The notes: generated by a model not told the origin, from the letters alone. A stretch of DNA of 15,032 nt from Alphaproteobacteria bacterium UBA2947 (GCA_002348925.1 DEBV01000011.1:44433-59464); one strand, 5' to 3'. Counted from the stretch's first letter, positions 1 to 8,390 are shown. Numbers and translations are program-made.

Positions 1-988
1 GGTATGAACGATCATTCCATTCTGCATAGGCTGGTTGCTTATGTGGCGCAACAGGATAATGAATAATTGTTTGAATTTCGTTATCTGTTAAATACTGTTG
101 AAATTCATCTCTGTTTTCTATGCGAACAGGGAACACATGCCAAACATTAGATTTTTCATCTGTGCCATTCATATCAGGCAATATAATCTTTGGATTCGTT
201 ATATGTTTTAAATAATAGTTTGCTATTTCGCGGCGGCGCTCATTATCTGCATCTAGATATGGTAATTTAACATCCAAAATAGCAGCCTGCATTTCGTCCA
301 GTCGACTGTTCCTTCCTCGGAAAAGGAAATGATATTTCTTGTCCGAACCATAATTAGCAAGTGTTTTAACTTTATTATATATGTTTTCATCATTAGTTGT
401 TATTGCACCAGCATCGCCAAAAGCCCCAAGATTTTTTCCTGGATAGAATGAAAATGCGGCAACGTCACTTAAATTACCAACACGACAACCGTCGTATATC
501 GCACCGTGCGCCTGTGCACAATCTTCGAACACTTTCAAATTATATTTTTTTGCCAATTCCCAAACTTTTTTCATTTCTACAGCACGACCGTATAAATGCA
601 CAACCATTATTGCGCGTGTACGTTCAGTAATTTTTTCTTCAATTTTTTCAGGATCGATATTTAATGTTTTTATGTCTGGTTCTACCAAAACAGGTGTTAA
701 ACCATTTTCAGAAATAGATAAAATTGTCGCGATATACGTATTTGCAGGAACAATTATTTCGTCACCTGGTTTAAAATCGTATGCTTTTATCATAAGGGTC
801 AAAGCATCAAGTCCATTTGCAACGCCCAGACAATATTTTGTGCCGACATATTTAGCAAAGTTTGCTGTGAATGTTTCGTTTTCACCACCCAATAAATACC
901 AACCACGGTCCAATACAGATGCAATACGTGCATCAATTTCATCACGAAAACGATTGTTTATTTTTGCTAAATCAAGAAATTTTATCAT
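1..988 (-). CDS. DegT/DnrJ/EryC1/StrS-family PLP sugar aminotransferase (3' end beyond window)
   Basis: My reading of the minus strand from the ATG at 988 gives 329 open codons running off the window edge. The product matches the DegT/DnrJ/EryC1/StrS fold-type I aminotransferases, which move an amino group from glutamate to a nucleotide-linked keto-sugar. Residues 28-36 read RGWYLLGGE, residues 154-159 FEDCAQ supply the Asp that contacts the PLP ring (D156), and K185 in FYPGKNLGAFGDAGA is the expected Schiff-base lysine. The family is about 370 residues long, so some 40 residues are missing. The N-terminus most resembles the FdtB/QdtB type that makes 3-amino-3,6-dideoxy sugars, but the exact substrate is inference. 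The start overlaps the stop of the upstream glycosyltransferase as ATGA, indicating translational coupling in a surface-glycan operon. Confidence 0.92.
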   Translation of the reverse strand, partial: MIKFLDLAKINNRFRDEIDARIASVLDRGWYLLGGENETFTANFAKYVGTKYCLGVANGLDALTLMIKAYDFKPGDEIIVPANTYIATILSISENGLTPVLVEPDIKTLNIDPEKIEEKITERTRAIMVVHLYGRAVEMKKVWELAKKYNLKVFEDCAQAHGAIYDGCRVGNLSDVAAFSFYPGKNLGAFGDAGAITTNDENIYNKVKTLANYGSDKKYHFLFRGRNSRLDEMQAAILDVKLPYLDADNERRREIANYYLKHITNPKIILPDMNGTDEKSNVWHVFPVRIENRDEFQQYLTDNEIQTIIHYPVAPHKQPAYAEWNDRSY

Positions 989-3099
989 TTTATCTCCATC
1001 CATTTTTTAAATTTTTGCAAAGCTGCTTTTTCACTGAAATTATTTATTATATAATCCCACGAAGAATCTGATATTTTTTGCAATTTTTTATTATCAGCAT
1101 ACATTTCCAACACTGCATTTGCCAAATCATCTGCATCATCAAATACAGTCAGAAAATCTTTATCTGCATTCAGTCCTTCGGCACCTATGGATGTCGTTAT
1201 AACAGGAACATTATTATATATCGCCTCTACTATTTTTCCTTTTATACCAGCACCAAAACGCAAAGGTATAAAAGACATTTTTATTTTTGAATATAAATCA
1301 TTTAATTGTTCATCCGATACAAATCCATCAACAATGACATTTGGATATTTTGCGGCCAATTCTTTCAGACAATCTGGCATATTTGATCCAACAAGGTGTA
1401 TTTTTATATTCGGATTCTTTGACCAAACACGTGGCATTATTTCTGTTAATAACCAATTTGCAGCATCTTTATTTGGTGCGTGACAATATCCGCCAATAAA
1501 CATAATATCTTGCCTTTCAGATGCATTGTATTTCAAATCAGATTTTTTATCAAAAATGTACAACGGAACTGTGTCTAATTCTTTTACACCCAATCCCATT
1601 TGTTTAATTTTTTCGATTTCTACATCAGAAAAATAAAGAACCGTATCCATTTGTGGAAGAACTGTCTTTTCTGTTTTTTCCATGATTTTTATGTTTTTTA
1701 ATAACTTTTTGTCTGGAAATGTTTTATATTCGCGCATCATTCGTAAATGATGCAAATCATGTCCTTGGAAAATAATTTTGGCATTCGTATATTTTTTCAA
1801 CCATTTCAAACACCACTGTGCAACATCAGGTCGATTTAAATAGACATAATCGATATATTTACTATTTTTTTTGAACCATTTTTCAACAGATGATTCTTGT
1901 ATATCATTGCCACAAATAGTTTCAACTCCAATTTGTTCTATAGCTGTTTTATGATAATCACGTCCCGATCTTTCTTTGCATAAAAATTTCACATTTAATC
2001 CACAATTCTTGAAAAATTGAAGATATTGAAAAGATGCGCGCGAGCCACAATCTTTATCATACGTTAAATACAATAAATCTATGAATAACAAACACTTTTT
2101 GTTTTTACTTCTGTCGCGTCCGTGAAATATATCATCTGGTGTGCAATGATTTTTATTTAAAACATTTTTCCATTTATTAAAGAATTTTTCAGCATTTACA
2201 ACTTGATATTGCTTTTGCCCAGATTGTAAATCTGTACCATTTGATTTTCCTTCAAAATGAACCACCTTTGACAAAGGTTGATATACAACACGTAAATTTA
2301 AATCGTTACGAATTCTGAACGCAAGGTCCGTATCTTCATAATAAGCGGGTGAAAAAGTTTCATCAAACCCCCCTAATTTTTCCCAGTTTTCTCTAGATAA
2401 CATTATCGCGGCCCCAGAAATATAATCCACATCTTTGACATAATTATATTCGTCTGCCCATGGAGTAAGACTGTTGCGACCGTAATTGCATCCAGATGCA
2501 TCGGGATAAATGATACCGCCAGCTTCCTGTAATGAAAAATCAGGATACAGCAGCATTGAACCAACCATACCTATCTTTTTGTCACTTTCGATTAAATCAA
2601 CCAAAGGTTTTAACCAATTCGGCATAACCTGAGTATCATTATTCAAAAACAAAACATATTTGCCACGCGCTTGTTTCGCCGCATTATTACAGTTTTTTAA
2701 AAAACGCACATTAGTTTTTGTACGAACAATTTTTATGTTTTTTATATGTTCCGAAATATCTTTTGTTTCATCGTTGCTGCAATCATCAGCAACTATAATT
2801 TCATAATCAACGTCATTAGTATTCTGTAATATAGACCACAAACATTTCTTTGTGTATTCATATTGATTATAACATGGAATTATTATAGAAACTGTCGGAT
2901 TTTTCGAACTCTTTTTAAAAGAAAACTCATCTGATACTATATTAAAAATCCTCATTTCAGACAGAAATTCTTTTTTTAAATTTTTATCTGATTTTATTGT
3001 TTGCACAAAAGTCCACAAAAAAGATCTAATTTTTCTTCGAATTTTCGGAAAAGGTATCCATATAACTAAAATATTACACAAGAAATGACATATCTTCAT
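985..3099 (-). CDS. Bifunctional glycosyltransferase, GT2 domain followed by GT4 domain
   Basis: A 704-residue protein with two glycosyltransferase domains. Residues about 69-300 are a GT-A, family 2 domain: VSIIIPCYNQ, then VADDCSND near 104-111, the metal-binding-type NNDT at 153-156, and YYEDTDLAFR near 253-262, as in rhamnosyltransferase-like WbbL enzymes. Residues about 335-700 are a GT-B, family 4 domain with MFIGGYCHAPN, a HLVGS strand and the signature GAGIKGKIVEA near 616-626. It probably adds two sugars, or an alternating pair, to a lipid-linked glycan at the inner membrane face. I chose the ATG at 3099 over the in-frame GTG at 3108 because AAGGTGG lies just upstream and the ATG overlaps the previous stop as TAATG. 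It has no convincing membrane helix apart from a hydrophobic stretch near residues 5-18. Confidence 0.93.
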   Translation of the reverse strand: MKICHFLCNILVIWIPFPKIRRKIRSFLWTFVQTIKSDKNLKKEFLSEMRIFNIVSDEFSFKKSSKNPTVSIIIPCYNQYEYTKKCLWSILQNTNDVDYEIIVADDCSNDETKDISEHIKNIKIVRTKTNVRFLKNCNNAAKQARGKYVLFLNNDTQVMPNWLKPLVDLIESDKKIGMVGSMLLYPDFSLQEAGGIIYPDASGCNYGRNSLTPWADEYNYVKDVDYISGAAIMLSRENWEKLGGFDETFSPAYYEDTDLAFRIRNDLNLRVVYQPLSKVVHFEGKSNGTDLQSGQKQYQVVNAEKFFNKWKNVLNKNHCTPDDIFHGRDRSKNKKCLLFIDLLYLTYDKDCGSRASFQYLQFFKNCGLNVKFLCKERSGRDYHKTAIEQIGVETICGNDIQESSVEKWFKKNSKYIDYVYLNRPDVAQWCLKWLKKYTNAKIIFQGHDLHHLRMMREYKTFPDKKLLKNIKIMEKTEKTVLPQMDTVLYFSDVEIEKIKQMGLGVKELDTVPLYIFDKKSDLKYNASERQDIMFIGGYCHAPNKDAANWLLTEIMPRVWSKNPNIKIHLVGSNMPDCLKELAAKYPNVIVDGFVSDEQLNDLYSKIKMSFIPLRFGAGIKGKIVEAIYNNVPVITTSIGAEGLNADKDFLTVFDDADDLANAVLEMYADNKKLQKISDSSWDYIINNFSEKAALQKFKKWMEIK

Positions 3100-3956
3100 T
3101 ATTTCCACCTTGTTTTAAACAACGGGATAATTTCAAATAATAAAACCCAATTGTTTCTTATCTTTAAAAATGGCACAAAACCAAACAATCGCAATTTGAA
3201 AACGGTACCCCTGTGAAAATGTTTCTTATATGTTTGATGCAATAATGGGTGTTTACTAATAATCTGCCATTGTATCATCTTTCCAACATCAGACATATTT
3301 GTTTTTAAACGATTTGATGTGTTTTGTTTAAAACATCTGTATTTTACCAATGCTTCTTGAATATTATAAAAACACGTGACTTCCATTAACCGAGCCCATA
3401 ATTTATAATCTTCACATGGGGTATATGATTCTTCGTATTCTATGTTATTATCGATTAAAATCGATTTACGTATCATTGCTGCCGTATGTGCAACACAACT
3501 TGTTTCTGTTAAACATGCGCGTATTTTAAAATCTCTTTCTGGTGATTTTGATAAATTATTACTGTCGCCAAAAATTTGTACCCAACTGCTTACTACACCA
3601 ATATGTTTATTTTCGTCTAAGAACTTTACCTGTTTTTCCAGTCTTTCTGGTAACGAAATATCATCATGATCGAAAACGGCAATATATTCACCCTTTGCCA
3701 TTTTTAAAAGTTTATTACGACTGGGTGTAATACCAACGTTTTTCTCGTTTTTATAATACTTAACTCTTTTGTCTTTTTTTGCGTATTCTTTGACGATATT
3801 TTCGATTTCTTTATTATCAGGGCTATCGTTCAAAATCAGAAATTCAAAGTCTTTAAATGTCTGATTCAATATAGATTCAATCATTTCACGCAAATATTGC
3901 GGATTTGTATTATAAATTGGTGTTAGAACAGAAACTTTTGGTTTTTTTTCTGACAT
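3099..3956 (-). CDS. Family 2 glycosyltransferase
   Basis: A 285-residue GT-A glycosyltransferase. Residues 7-16 read KVSVLTPIYN, the usual first strand; D44 in ILNDSPD fits the nucleotide-sugar contact; DHDD at 96-99 is the DXD-type metal site; CEDYKLWARL at 181-190 holds the acidic catalytic-base region. It is the first gene of the minus-strand glycan operon, whose next gene starts one base inside its stop codon. Its role is probably to transfer one sugar during assembly of an O-antigen, capsule or glycan chain; donor and acceptor cannot be read from sequence. The ATG at 3956 has a weak purine-rich AAGAAG upstream. The C-terminal 40 residues are basic and hydrophobic, suggesting peripheral membrane contact. 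Confidence 0.93.
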   Translation of the reverse strand: MSEKKPKVSVLTPIYNTNPQYLREMIESILNQTFKDFEFLILNDSPDNKEIENIVKEYAKKDKRVKYYKNEKNVGITPSRNKLLKMAKGEYIAVFDHDDISLPERLEKQVKFLDENKHIGVVSSWVQIFGDSNNLSKSPERDFKIRACLTETSCVAHTAAMIRKSILIDNNIEYEESYTPCEDYKLWARLMEVTCFYNIQEALVKYRCFKQNTSNRLKTNMSDVGKMIQWQIISKHPLLHQTYKKHFHRGTVFKLRLFGFVPFLKIRNNWVLLFEIIPLFKTRWK

Positions 3957-4154
3957 TATTTCTTCTTTTGGTTATGCTTTGTTTTATTATGTAATATAAG
4001 CCCGTAAAATGCACTTGAAAATATATAACAAACCGATGATTAAATCAACCTTAAAATAACAGGTTTAAACCGTGTTAATTTTGGCAAATGGCCCCGCCCA
4101 GACTTTTTAATTCTTTTTATATTCTTTCAATAGTTTTATTTTTAAATAAATTTG
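3957..4154. other. Divergent intergenic region with a 10-bp palindrome
   Basis: This spacer separates the minus-strand glycan operon from the plus-strand paralogue pair. It has no credible ORF. It contains the perfect palindrome GGTTTAAACC at 4062-4071, roughly midway between the two transcription units, which could be an operator or simply an AT-rich coincidence. I see no tRNA-like or terminator-like structure. Confidence 0.4.
3993..4021 (-). promoter_or_regulatory. Possible promoter for the glycosyltransferase operon
   Basis: On the minus strand TTTTCA (4016-4021) and TATATT (3993-3998) are separated by 17 bases, about 35 bases before the first glycosyltransferase ATG. The -10 matches consensus at 5 of 6 positions, but the -35 only at 4 of 6, and the region is AT-rich, so chance matches are likely. 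Confidence 0.35.
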
Positions 4155-4182
4155 TTGACAAATCGTTTTTTTGGCGTATAGT
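4155..4182 (+). promoter_or_regulatory. Strong sigma-70-type promoter for the paralogue pair
   Basis: A perfect -35 TTGACA (4155-4160) is followed after 16 bases by TATAGT (4177-4182). The predicted start near 4189 leaves a leader of about 26 bases containing the ribosome site AAGGGGTGG before the ATG at 4215. This is the best consensus promoter on the plus strand of the window and suggests high expression of the two genes behind it. Confidence 0.7.
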
Positions 4183-4214
4183 TTCGCTTGATACTCATAA
4201 AAAGGGGTGGATTT

Positions 4215-4838
4215 ATGATAAAAAGCAACAAAGTTATAAACGCTGTGTTATTGCCAAAAGTTCTATCATTGGCAGTTCTTATTTCTTTTGTGACAACAGC
4301 TGGTATTTATGTCACACAAGAAAACAAGCCTGAAACCGCAGATATATCTGTTAAGAACGTGTGTTTGCTGGGGCTTGTTGCATTATTGATAATTTGTATT
4401 GGCGCAGATGTATATTCTGATTACAAGAAACACGAAAACTTTTCGTCATTGGTCGTGCGCAAATATTTGAAAAAAGAATTGGGAAAACACCCTGAATTGA
4501 AACAATTCGAAAAGAACCTTGTTAATCCAAAGGCGATGCAAGATGTTTCAACTTTGGTATTCAACAGTTTACGCCCTTCCGAAAGAAAACTCGTTGCACA
4601 AATTATTTTAGATGTGCGCCAAGATTTAAGAAACAACAGAAAATATGGCGCAGAAGATATAGATTCTTTGAAAACTTCCAAGGTCTTTATTTGTGCCGCA
4701 CGCAATAAAATCGTAGAAGTACTTAAAGAACACACGGCTATACACCCAGAATTCATCAGTGATATTTATTCTGTTATGGCTCGTGCAGATATGATTTACA
4801 TGGTGCAAAAAAATTCTATTAAACAAAACACTAAATAA
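4215..4838 (+). CDS. Two-helix membrane protein of unknown function, paralogue A
   Basis: I do not recognise this 207-residue protein. It has hydrophobic helices at about residues 11-33 and 48-66 joined by a short polar loop, then a charged, mostly helical region of about 140 residues. The lysine-rich N-terminus and basic residues after helix 2 predict a hairpin with both ends in the cytoplasm. The soluble part resembles that of the next gene: KYLKKELGKHPELKQ pairs with HYLRSLFTRYPEMKK, a NSL-PSER stretch pairs with NGLTESEQ, and both end with a similar helix near RADM/RADI. The start is the ATG at 4215, behind AAGGGGTGG, not the in-frame TTG at 4188. It lies 12 bases before its paralogue and they share one promoter and terminator. 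A structural or envelope role is a guess. Confidence 0.8.
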   Translation: MIKSNKVINAVLLPKVLSLAVLISFVTTAGIYVTQENKPETADISVKNVCLLGLVALLIICIGADVYSDYKKHENFSSLVVRKYLKKELGKHPELKQFEKNLVNPKAMQDVSTLVFNSLRPSERKLVAQIILDVRQDLRNNRKYGAEDIDSLKTSKVFICAARNKIVEVLKEHTAIHPEFISDIYSVMARADMIYMVQKNSIKQNTK

Positions 4839-4850
4839 AAGGAACACGAA

Positions 4851-5450
4851 ATGAAAAACAAATTGATAAACAAACATTTATTGTCTTCTTATCTTATGTC
4901 ATTGGCGTTTATAGGTATGGCAGGCGTGACGACTTTTGTTGCCGAAAAAGAAGTTGAAACGGTAAGAGAACATTCTGATAAAAAAGAACTGGTGGACAGT
5001 TGCAAAACCACATGCTTTATTTGCTTAGTGGTAGCGGCTGTATCTGTTATCATGGGTGTATTCTGTGGTGTAAAATACCCAATGGTTGTACGAAAAAATG
5101 CAAATATAATGACCATGCATTATTTAAGAAGCCTTTTTACACGCTATCCAGAAATGAAAAAATATAGTTCTATATTAACTGATTCCAACAAACTTAATGA
5201 AATTGCGGCTGTTGTTTGCAATGGCTTGACAGAAAGCGAACAAAAAAGAATATTGGCTTTTGCAAAATACGCTGAAGACAAATCGACTCCTAAATCTAGC
5301 ACTGCAAAATTAGCATTGCTTGAAGAAGCGATTGTAGATGTCATACAGAAACATGCTAAAAAAGACCCAGAATATATGAATAAAATCTTGGCGGCAATCG
5401 CCAATGCTGGAAGAGCAGACATTGTCAAAACAGAACAAAAAGTAAGATAA
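4851..5450 (+). CDS. Two-helix membrane protein of unknown function, paralogue B
   Basis: A 199-residue protein not recognised as any known family. Hydrophobic helices lie at about residues 10-30 and 54-74, followed by a cytoplasmic helical domain of about 120 residues with the same layout as the preceding gene (see the matching NGLTESEQ and NAGRADIV stretches). The inter-helix loop is longer and more charged than in paralogue A, and residues 51 and 55 are cysteines next to helix 2. The ribosome site AAAGGAA lies eight bases before the ATG. It is the second and last gene of a two-gene unit closed by an intrinsic terminator at 5473. Divergence between the two copies is high, so the duplication is probably old. 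Confidence 0.8.
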   Translation: MKNKLINKHLLSSYLMSLAFIGMAGVTTFVAEKEVETVREHSDKKELVDSCKTTCFICLVVAAVSVIMGVFCGVKYPMVVRKNANIMTMHYLRSLFTRYPEMKKYSSILTDSNKLNEIAAVVCNGLTESEQKRILAFAKYAEDKSTPKSSTAKLALLEEAIVDVIQKHAKKDPEYMNKILAAIANAGRADIVKTEQKVR

Positions 5451-5472
5451 TTCAGCATGTTAGACAGATAAA

Positions 5473-5504
5473 TGCGCGGACAGAAAGTCCGCGTATTTTT
5501 TTCT
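5473..5504 (+). terminator. Intrinsic terminator after the paralogue pair
   Basis: The perfect 7-bp stem CGCGGAC (5475-5481) / GTCCGCG (5487-5493) with loop AGAAA is followed by a run of seven T from 5496. It is the most GC-rich hairpin in the window and separates the paralogue pair from dacC. Confidence 0.88.
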
Positions 5505-5513
5505 AAAAAAATA

Positions 5514-5542
5514 TTGGAAAAGAACATTATTGTTGCTATTAT
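5514..5542 (+). promoter_or_regulatory. Promoter of dacC-holB-tatD, placing the start almost at the ATG
   Basis: TTGGAA (5514-5519) and TATTAT (5537-5542) are 17 bases apart. A transcription start about seven bases after the -10 would fall at 5549, only three bases before the first dacC ATG. The same TTGGAA-17 spacing is seen before smpB. Confidence 0.6.
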
Positions 5543-5551
5543 TTGGGCATT

Positions 5552-6730
5552 ATGATGAAAAAGTTCCTGATTTTATTCTTGTTTTTATTCACTTTTGTTG
5601 CAAATGCGGCGGATTTTCAGACAAACGCAAAATCTGTTTATCTGTTCGATTATGACAGCAACGAAGAAATTTTTTCGAAAAACGCAGATAAACTTATGCC
5701 GCCCTCTTCTATGTTAAAGTTAATGACTTTGACTGTTTTATTTGACGCGGTTAAATCTGGCGATTTGAAAATGGACGATTTATTGGATGTTTCTGAAAAC
5801 GCGGACTATAAAAATCCGCTTTGGTATCCTGCCAGTAAATTATGCCTTGTCAAAGGTCAAAAAATAACCGTTCGTGATGCAATTTTGGGTATTATAGTAT
5901 TGTCTGCGGGGGATGCTTCGGTTGTGGTTGCAGAACACTTTGCGGGTTCCGAAACCAAATTTACAGATTTAATGACTAAAAAAGCGCGCGAAATCGGCAT
6001 GGAACAATCAACTTTTGGAAATGCAAGCGGCCTGCCCCACGACAGTAATTTAATGACTTCACGCGAATTGGGTATGCTGGCAAAGTACATTATAGATGAA
6101 TATCCTGATATTTATCCTATGTTTGCAACCAAACGCTTTGAATTTGCAGATTCAAAAACCGAATGGTGCAACGATTGGACGCGTACACACACATTGAATT
6201 ATAACAAATTGTTGTTTTCTATGTCTGGTTCAGACGGTTTAAAGACTGGCCACACAGACAACGGCGGATACGGCATGGTCGCCAGCGCTAAAATTGGTGG
6301 GCGCAGGTTGATTGGTGTTATAAACGGTTTTCATGGACGTGGACACGATGCATTGGCCGAAGAAATGAAAAAGTTGTTAAATCATGGATACAAAACGACA
6401 AAAACAAAGATATTCTTTAACTCTGGTGATGTCTTGACTCAGGTTCCTGTATGGTACGGAGTCAAACCAACTGTAGAGGCGACAGTTAATGAAAATGTGG
6501 CAATAACTCTGCCCAAAGATTATGTGTTAAAAGATATTCGCGTTCTGGCGCGCTTTGAAGAACCTGTCAGTGCGCCTGTACGCCAAGGCCAACAAATCGG
6601 CGAAGTGGTTATTGAAAAAAATGGCGACATTGTGAAACGCATACCTTTGGTTGCAAAAAACAAAGTCAGAAAAATACAGTTTTTCGGACGTATATTTAAA
6701 AATATATCTGTGATGTTGGGGGGCAAATAA
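5552..6730 (+). CDS. dacC: D-alanyl-D-alanine carboxypeptidase (low-molecular-weight PBP, S11 family)
   Basis: A 392-residue exported DD-carboxypeptidase that trims the terminal D-Ala of peptidoglycan stem peptides in the periplasm. Residues 1-19 are a classical signal peptide ending ANA before ADF. The serine-nucleophile motif is SMLK (S53, K56), and KTG is at 231-233. The second motif, normally SGN, reads SAG (118-120) before DA, so the conserved Asn is replaced by Gly. After about residue 300 a beta-rich PBP5 C-terminal domain follows, then a basic amphipathic stretch near 370-390 that would anchor the enzyme to the membrane. There is no clear ribosome site; ATGs at 5552 and 5555 are equally possible starts. 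It leads an operon with holB one base downstream. The symbol follows the usual alphaproteobacterial name; dacA or dacF are equivalent. Confidence 0.93.
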   Translation: MMKKFLILFLFLFTFVANAADFQTNAKSVYLFDYDSNEEIFSKNADKLMPPSSMLKLMTLTVLFDAVKSGDLKMDDLLDVSENADYKNPLWYPASKLCLVKGQKITVRDAILGIIVLSAGDASVVVAEHFAGSETKFTDLMTKKAREIGMEQSTFGNASGLPHDSNLMTSRELGMLAKYIIDEYPDIYPMFATKRFEFADSKTEWCNDWTRTHTLNYNKLLFSMSGSDGLKTGHTDNGGYGMVASAKIGGRRLIGVINGFHGRGHDALAEEMKKLLNHGYKTTKTKIFFNSGDVLTQVPVWYGVKPTVEATVNENVAITLPKDYVLKDIRVLARFEEPVSAPVRQGQQIGEVVIEKNGDIVKRIPLVAKNKVRKIQFFGRIFKNISVMLGGK

Positions 6731-6731
6731 T

Positions 6732-7634
6732 ATGGCGGCTAAGAAAAAAGAAATATTATTTGAATTTCCAAATCCTATGGACAACGATTGTCTGGTTGGT
6801 CATCAAAGTACATTAAAAGCATTTATGGACGCATGGAATGATCGCGACAATCACCCTGTTCATCCTGTATGGATGTTGTGCGGACCACGCGGAATTGGCA
6901 AAGCAACTTTTGCCTATAAAATTGCCAAACAAGTTTATGGTAATGTCGGTGATTTCTTTATTATCGATTTAGCACACAACCTTGACGACCGCGGCAATCT
7001 GAAAACGGACGCAAAGAATATTTCGGTTAACACAGTGCGAAATATGATTGAAAAGATGCAAATGTCATCTATGTCTGGTCAATGGCGCGTTGTTTTGATA
7101 GATGCCGTTGATGAATTAACTGTGGCGGCAGAAAATGCTATTCTGAAATTGTTGGAAGAACCACCACAACAGACGCTGTTTTTATTGGTGACGCATCAGT
7201 TATCAAATGTTTTGCCAACTGTTCGTTCACGCGCACGCGTTGAAAAGATGCACCCGTTAACAATGTCAGAACTGCGCGAATTGTGTGTACGCTTTATGCC
7301 TGACGAAGAAATAAGCACGGAAATATTAAAATTATCAAACGGCAGTTTCGGTAAAATCGCAAATCTGAAAGCTACTGGTGGCGATATTATTTATGAAGAA
7401 TTATTAGAAGCGCTGCAAAACAAACATTCCAACGCCAGCGATTTGATGGATATTGCCAGTAAAATTGCTGTTTCGCCCGCCCTTTACGGAATCGTGCTGG
7501 ACGCGGTTACTTATTTAAATTTGGCGGATATTTATCCTGCTGCTAATCAGGCAATATCTGATATAAACAGATTGAATTTAAAACCAGATATAACAATATT
7601 CAAAATAATAAACGAAATAAAAAAATGTTTATAG
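6732..7634 (+). CDS. holB: DNA polymerase III, delta prime subunit
   Basis: A 300-residue AAA+ clamp-loader subunit. In the DnaX complex delta prime helps to open the beta clamp and load it on primed DNA. The P-loop-like GPRGIGKAT lies at 51-59, the Walker-B-region strand VVLIDAVDEL at about 120-129, and NAILKLLEEPP at 136-146 is the highly conserved DnaX/HolB helix. The arginine-finger motif, usually SRC, is SRA (166-168), keeping the Arg but losing the Cys. The zinc-finger cysteines of some relatives are absent. At 300 residues it is shorter than E. coli HolB (334). It begins one base after the dacC stop and overlaps tatD by 10 bases. In many alphaproteobacteria tmk precedes it; here it does not. 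Confidence 0.93.
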   Translation: MAAKKKEILFEFPNPMDNDCLVGHQSTLKAFMDAWNDRDNHPVHPVWMLCGPRGIGKATFAYKIAKQVYGNVGDFFIIDLAHNLDDRGNLKTDAKNISVNTVRNMIEKMQMSSMSGQWRVVLIDAVDELTVAAENAILKLLEEPPQQTLFLLVTHQLSNVLPTVRSRARVEKMHPLTMSELRELCVRFMPDEEISTEILKLSNGSFGKIANLKATGGDIIYEELLEALQNKHSNASDLMDIASKIAVSPALYGIVLDAVTYLNLADIYPAANQAISDINRLNLKPDITIFKIINEIKKCL

Positions 7635-8380
7635 ATACCCATTGCCATTTGACAGACGAATACGAAGGTGGCGCAGACACGATTATTGCGCACGCAAAAG
7701 CCAATAATGTTGGCGCCATGATATGTGCGACTGCTGACCCGAAAGATATTGTTCCTGCGCTGAATATCGCAAAAGCACACGATAATATTTTTGTGACGAC
7801 TGGTATTCACCCTGATAATATAAATGAAAATCCAGACGAATATTTAACAGACGAATTATTGAACAATCCGCTTGTAATTGGTGTTGGCGAAATCGGACTG
7901 GATTATCATTACAATCCTCAAACACGCCCACAGCAAATCGAACTGTTTGAAAAACAACTGGCGATAGCATACGCGCACAATATGCCTGTGGCAATTCATA
8001 CCCGTGAAGCAGAAGAAGATACGGCAAATATCTTAACAAACAAATATCATGGTGTTATGCATTGTTTTACTTCATCTTGGAATCTGGCAAAAGTCATGCT
8101 GGATCGTGGTTTTTATTTTTCAGCCAGCGGTATTTTGACTTTCAAAAACAGTGAATCCATTCGTGAAACTTTTGCAAAAATCCCAACAGACAGAATAGTT
8201 ATCGAAACAGATGCCCCCTATTGCGCACCCGTTCCGTATCGTGGTAAAACTTGCGAACCAGCGATGATTGTTGAAACAGCAAAAGTTTTGGCACAAATCA
8301 AAAACCTGCAAATCGAAGATTTAGAAAATATATTATTTGAAAACACTAAAAAACTTTATCCAAAGATAAAAAACATTTGA
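7625..8380 (+). CDS. tatD: TatD-family metal-dependent DNase
   Basis: A 251-residue TIM-barrel hydrolase of the TatD/YcfH family, a 3'-5' exonuclease type active in DNA repair and RNA quality control in other bacteria. The metal ligands are in place: H6 and H8 in IDTHCHL, E89 in GVGEIGLDYHY, H125 in AIHTRE, H146 in MHCF and D196 in ETDAPYCAPVPYRGK. Its length is typical. The ATG lies inside the last codons of holB, a 10-base overlap that implies translational coupling. In many alphaproteobacteria metG sits between holB and tatD; it is absent here. The gene ends with TGA ten bases before a convergent minus-strand gene. Confidence 0.95.
   Translation: MFIDTHCHLTDEYEGGADTIIAHAKANNVGAMICATADPKDIVPALNIAKAHDNIFVTTGIHPDNINENPDEYLTDELLNNPLVIGVGEIGLDYHYNPQTRPQQIELFEKQLAIAYAHNMPVAIHTREAEEDTANILTNKYHGVMHCFTSSWNLAKVMLDRGFYFSASGILTFKNSESIRETFAKIPTDRIVIETDAPYCAPVPYRGKTCEPAMIVETAKVLAQIKNLQIEDLENILFENTKKLYPKIKNI
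8355..8370. terminator. Weak possible hairpin at the convergent tatD/lipoprotein ends
   Basis: TTTATC (8355-8360), loop CAAA, GATAAA (8365-8370), flanked by A-runs that become T-runs on the minus strand. It lies in the last codons of tatD and could end minus-strand transcription of the lipoprotein gene, but the six A/T-rich pairs are weak. Confidence 0.25.
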
Positions 8381-8390
8381 AAAACATATC

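Noticed and set aside
397..1071. Plus-strand ORFs opposite the aminotransferase gene
   Set aside because: They lie on the strand opposite a long frame with clear PLP-aminotransferase motifs and have no recognisable content.
4421..4877. Minus-strand ORFs opposite the paralogue pair
   Set aside because: The plus frames have ribosome sites, a promoter and mutual similarity; the antisense frames lack all of these.
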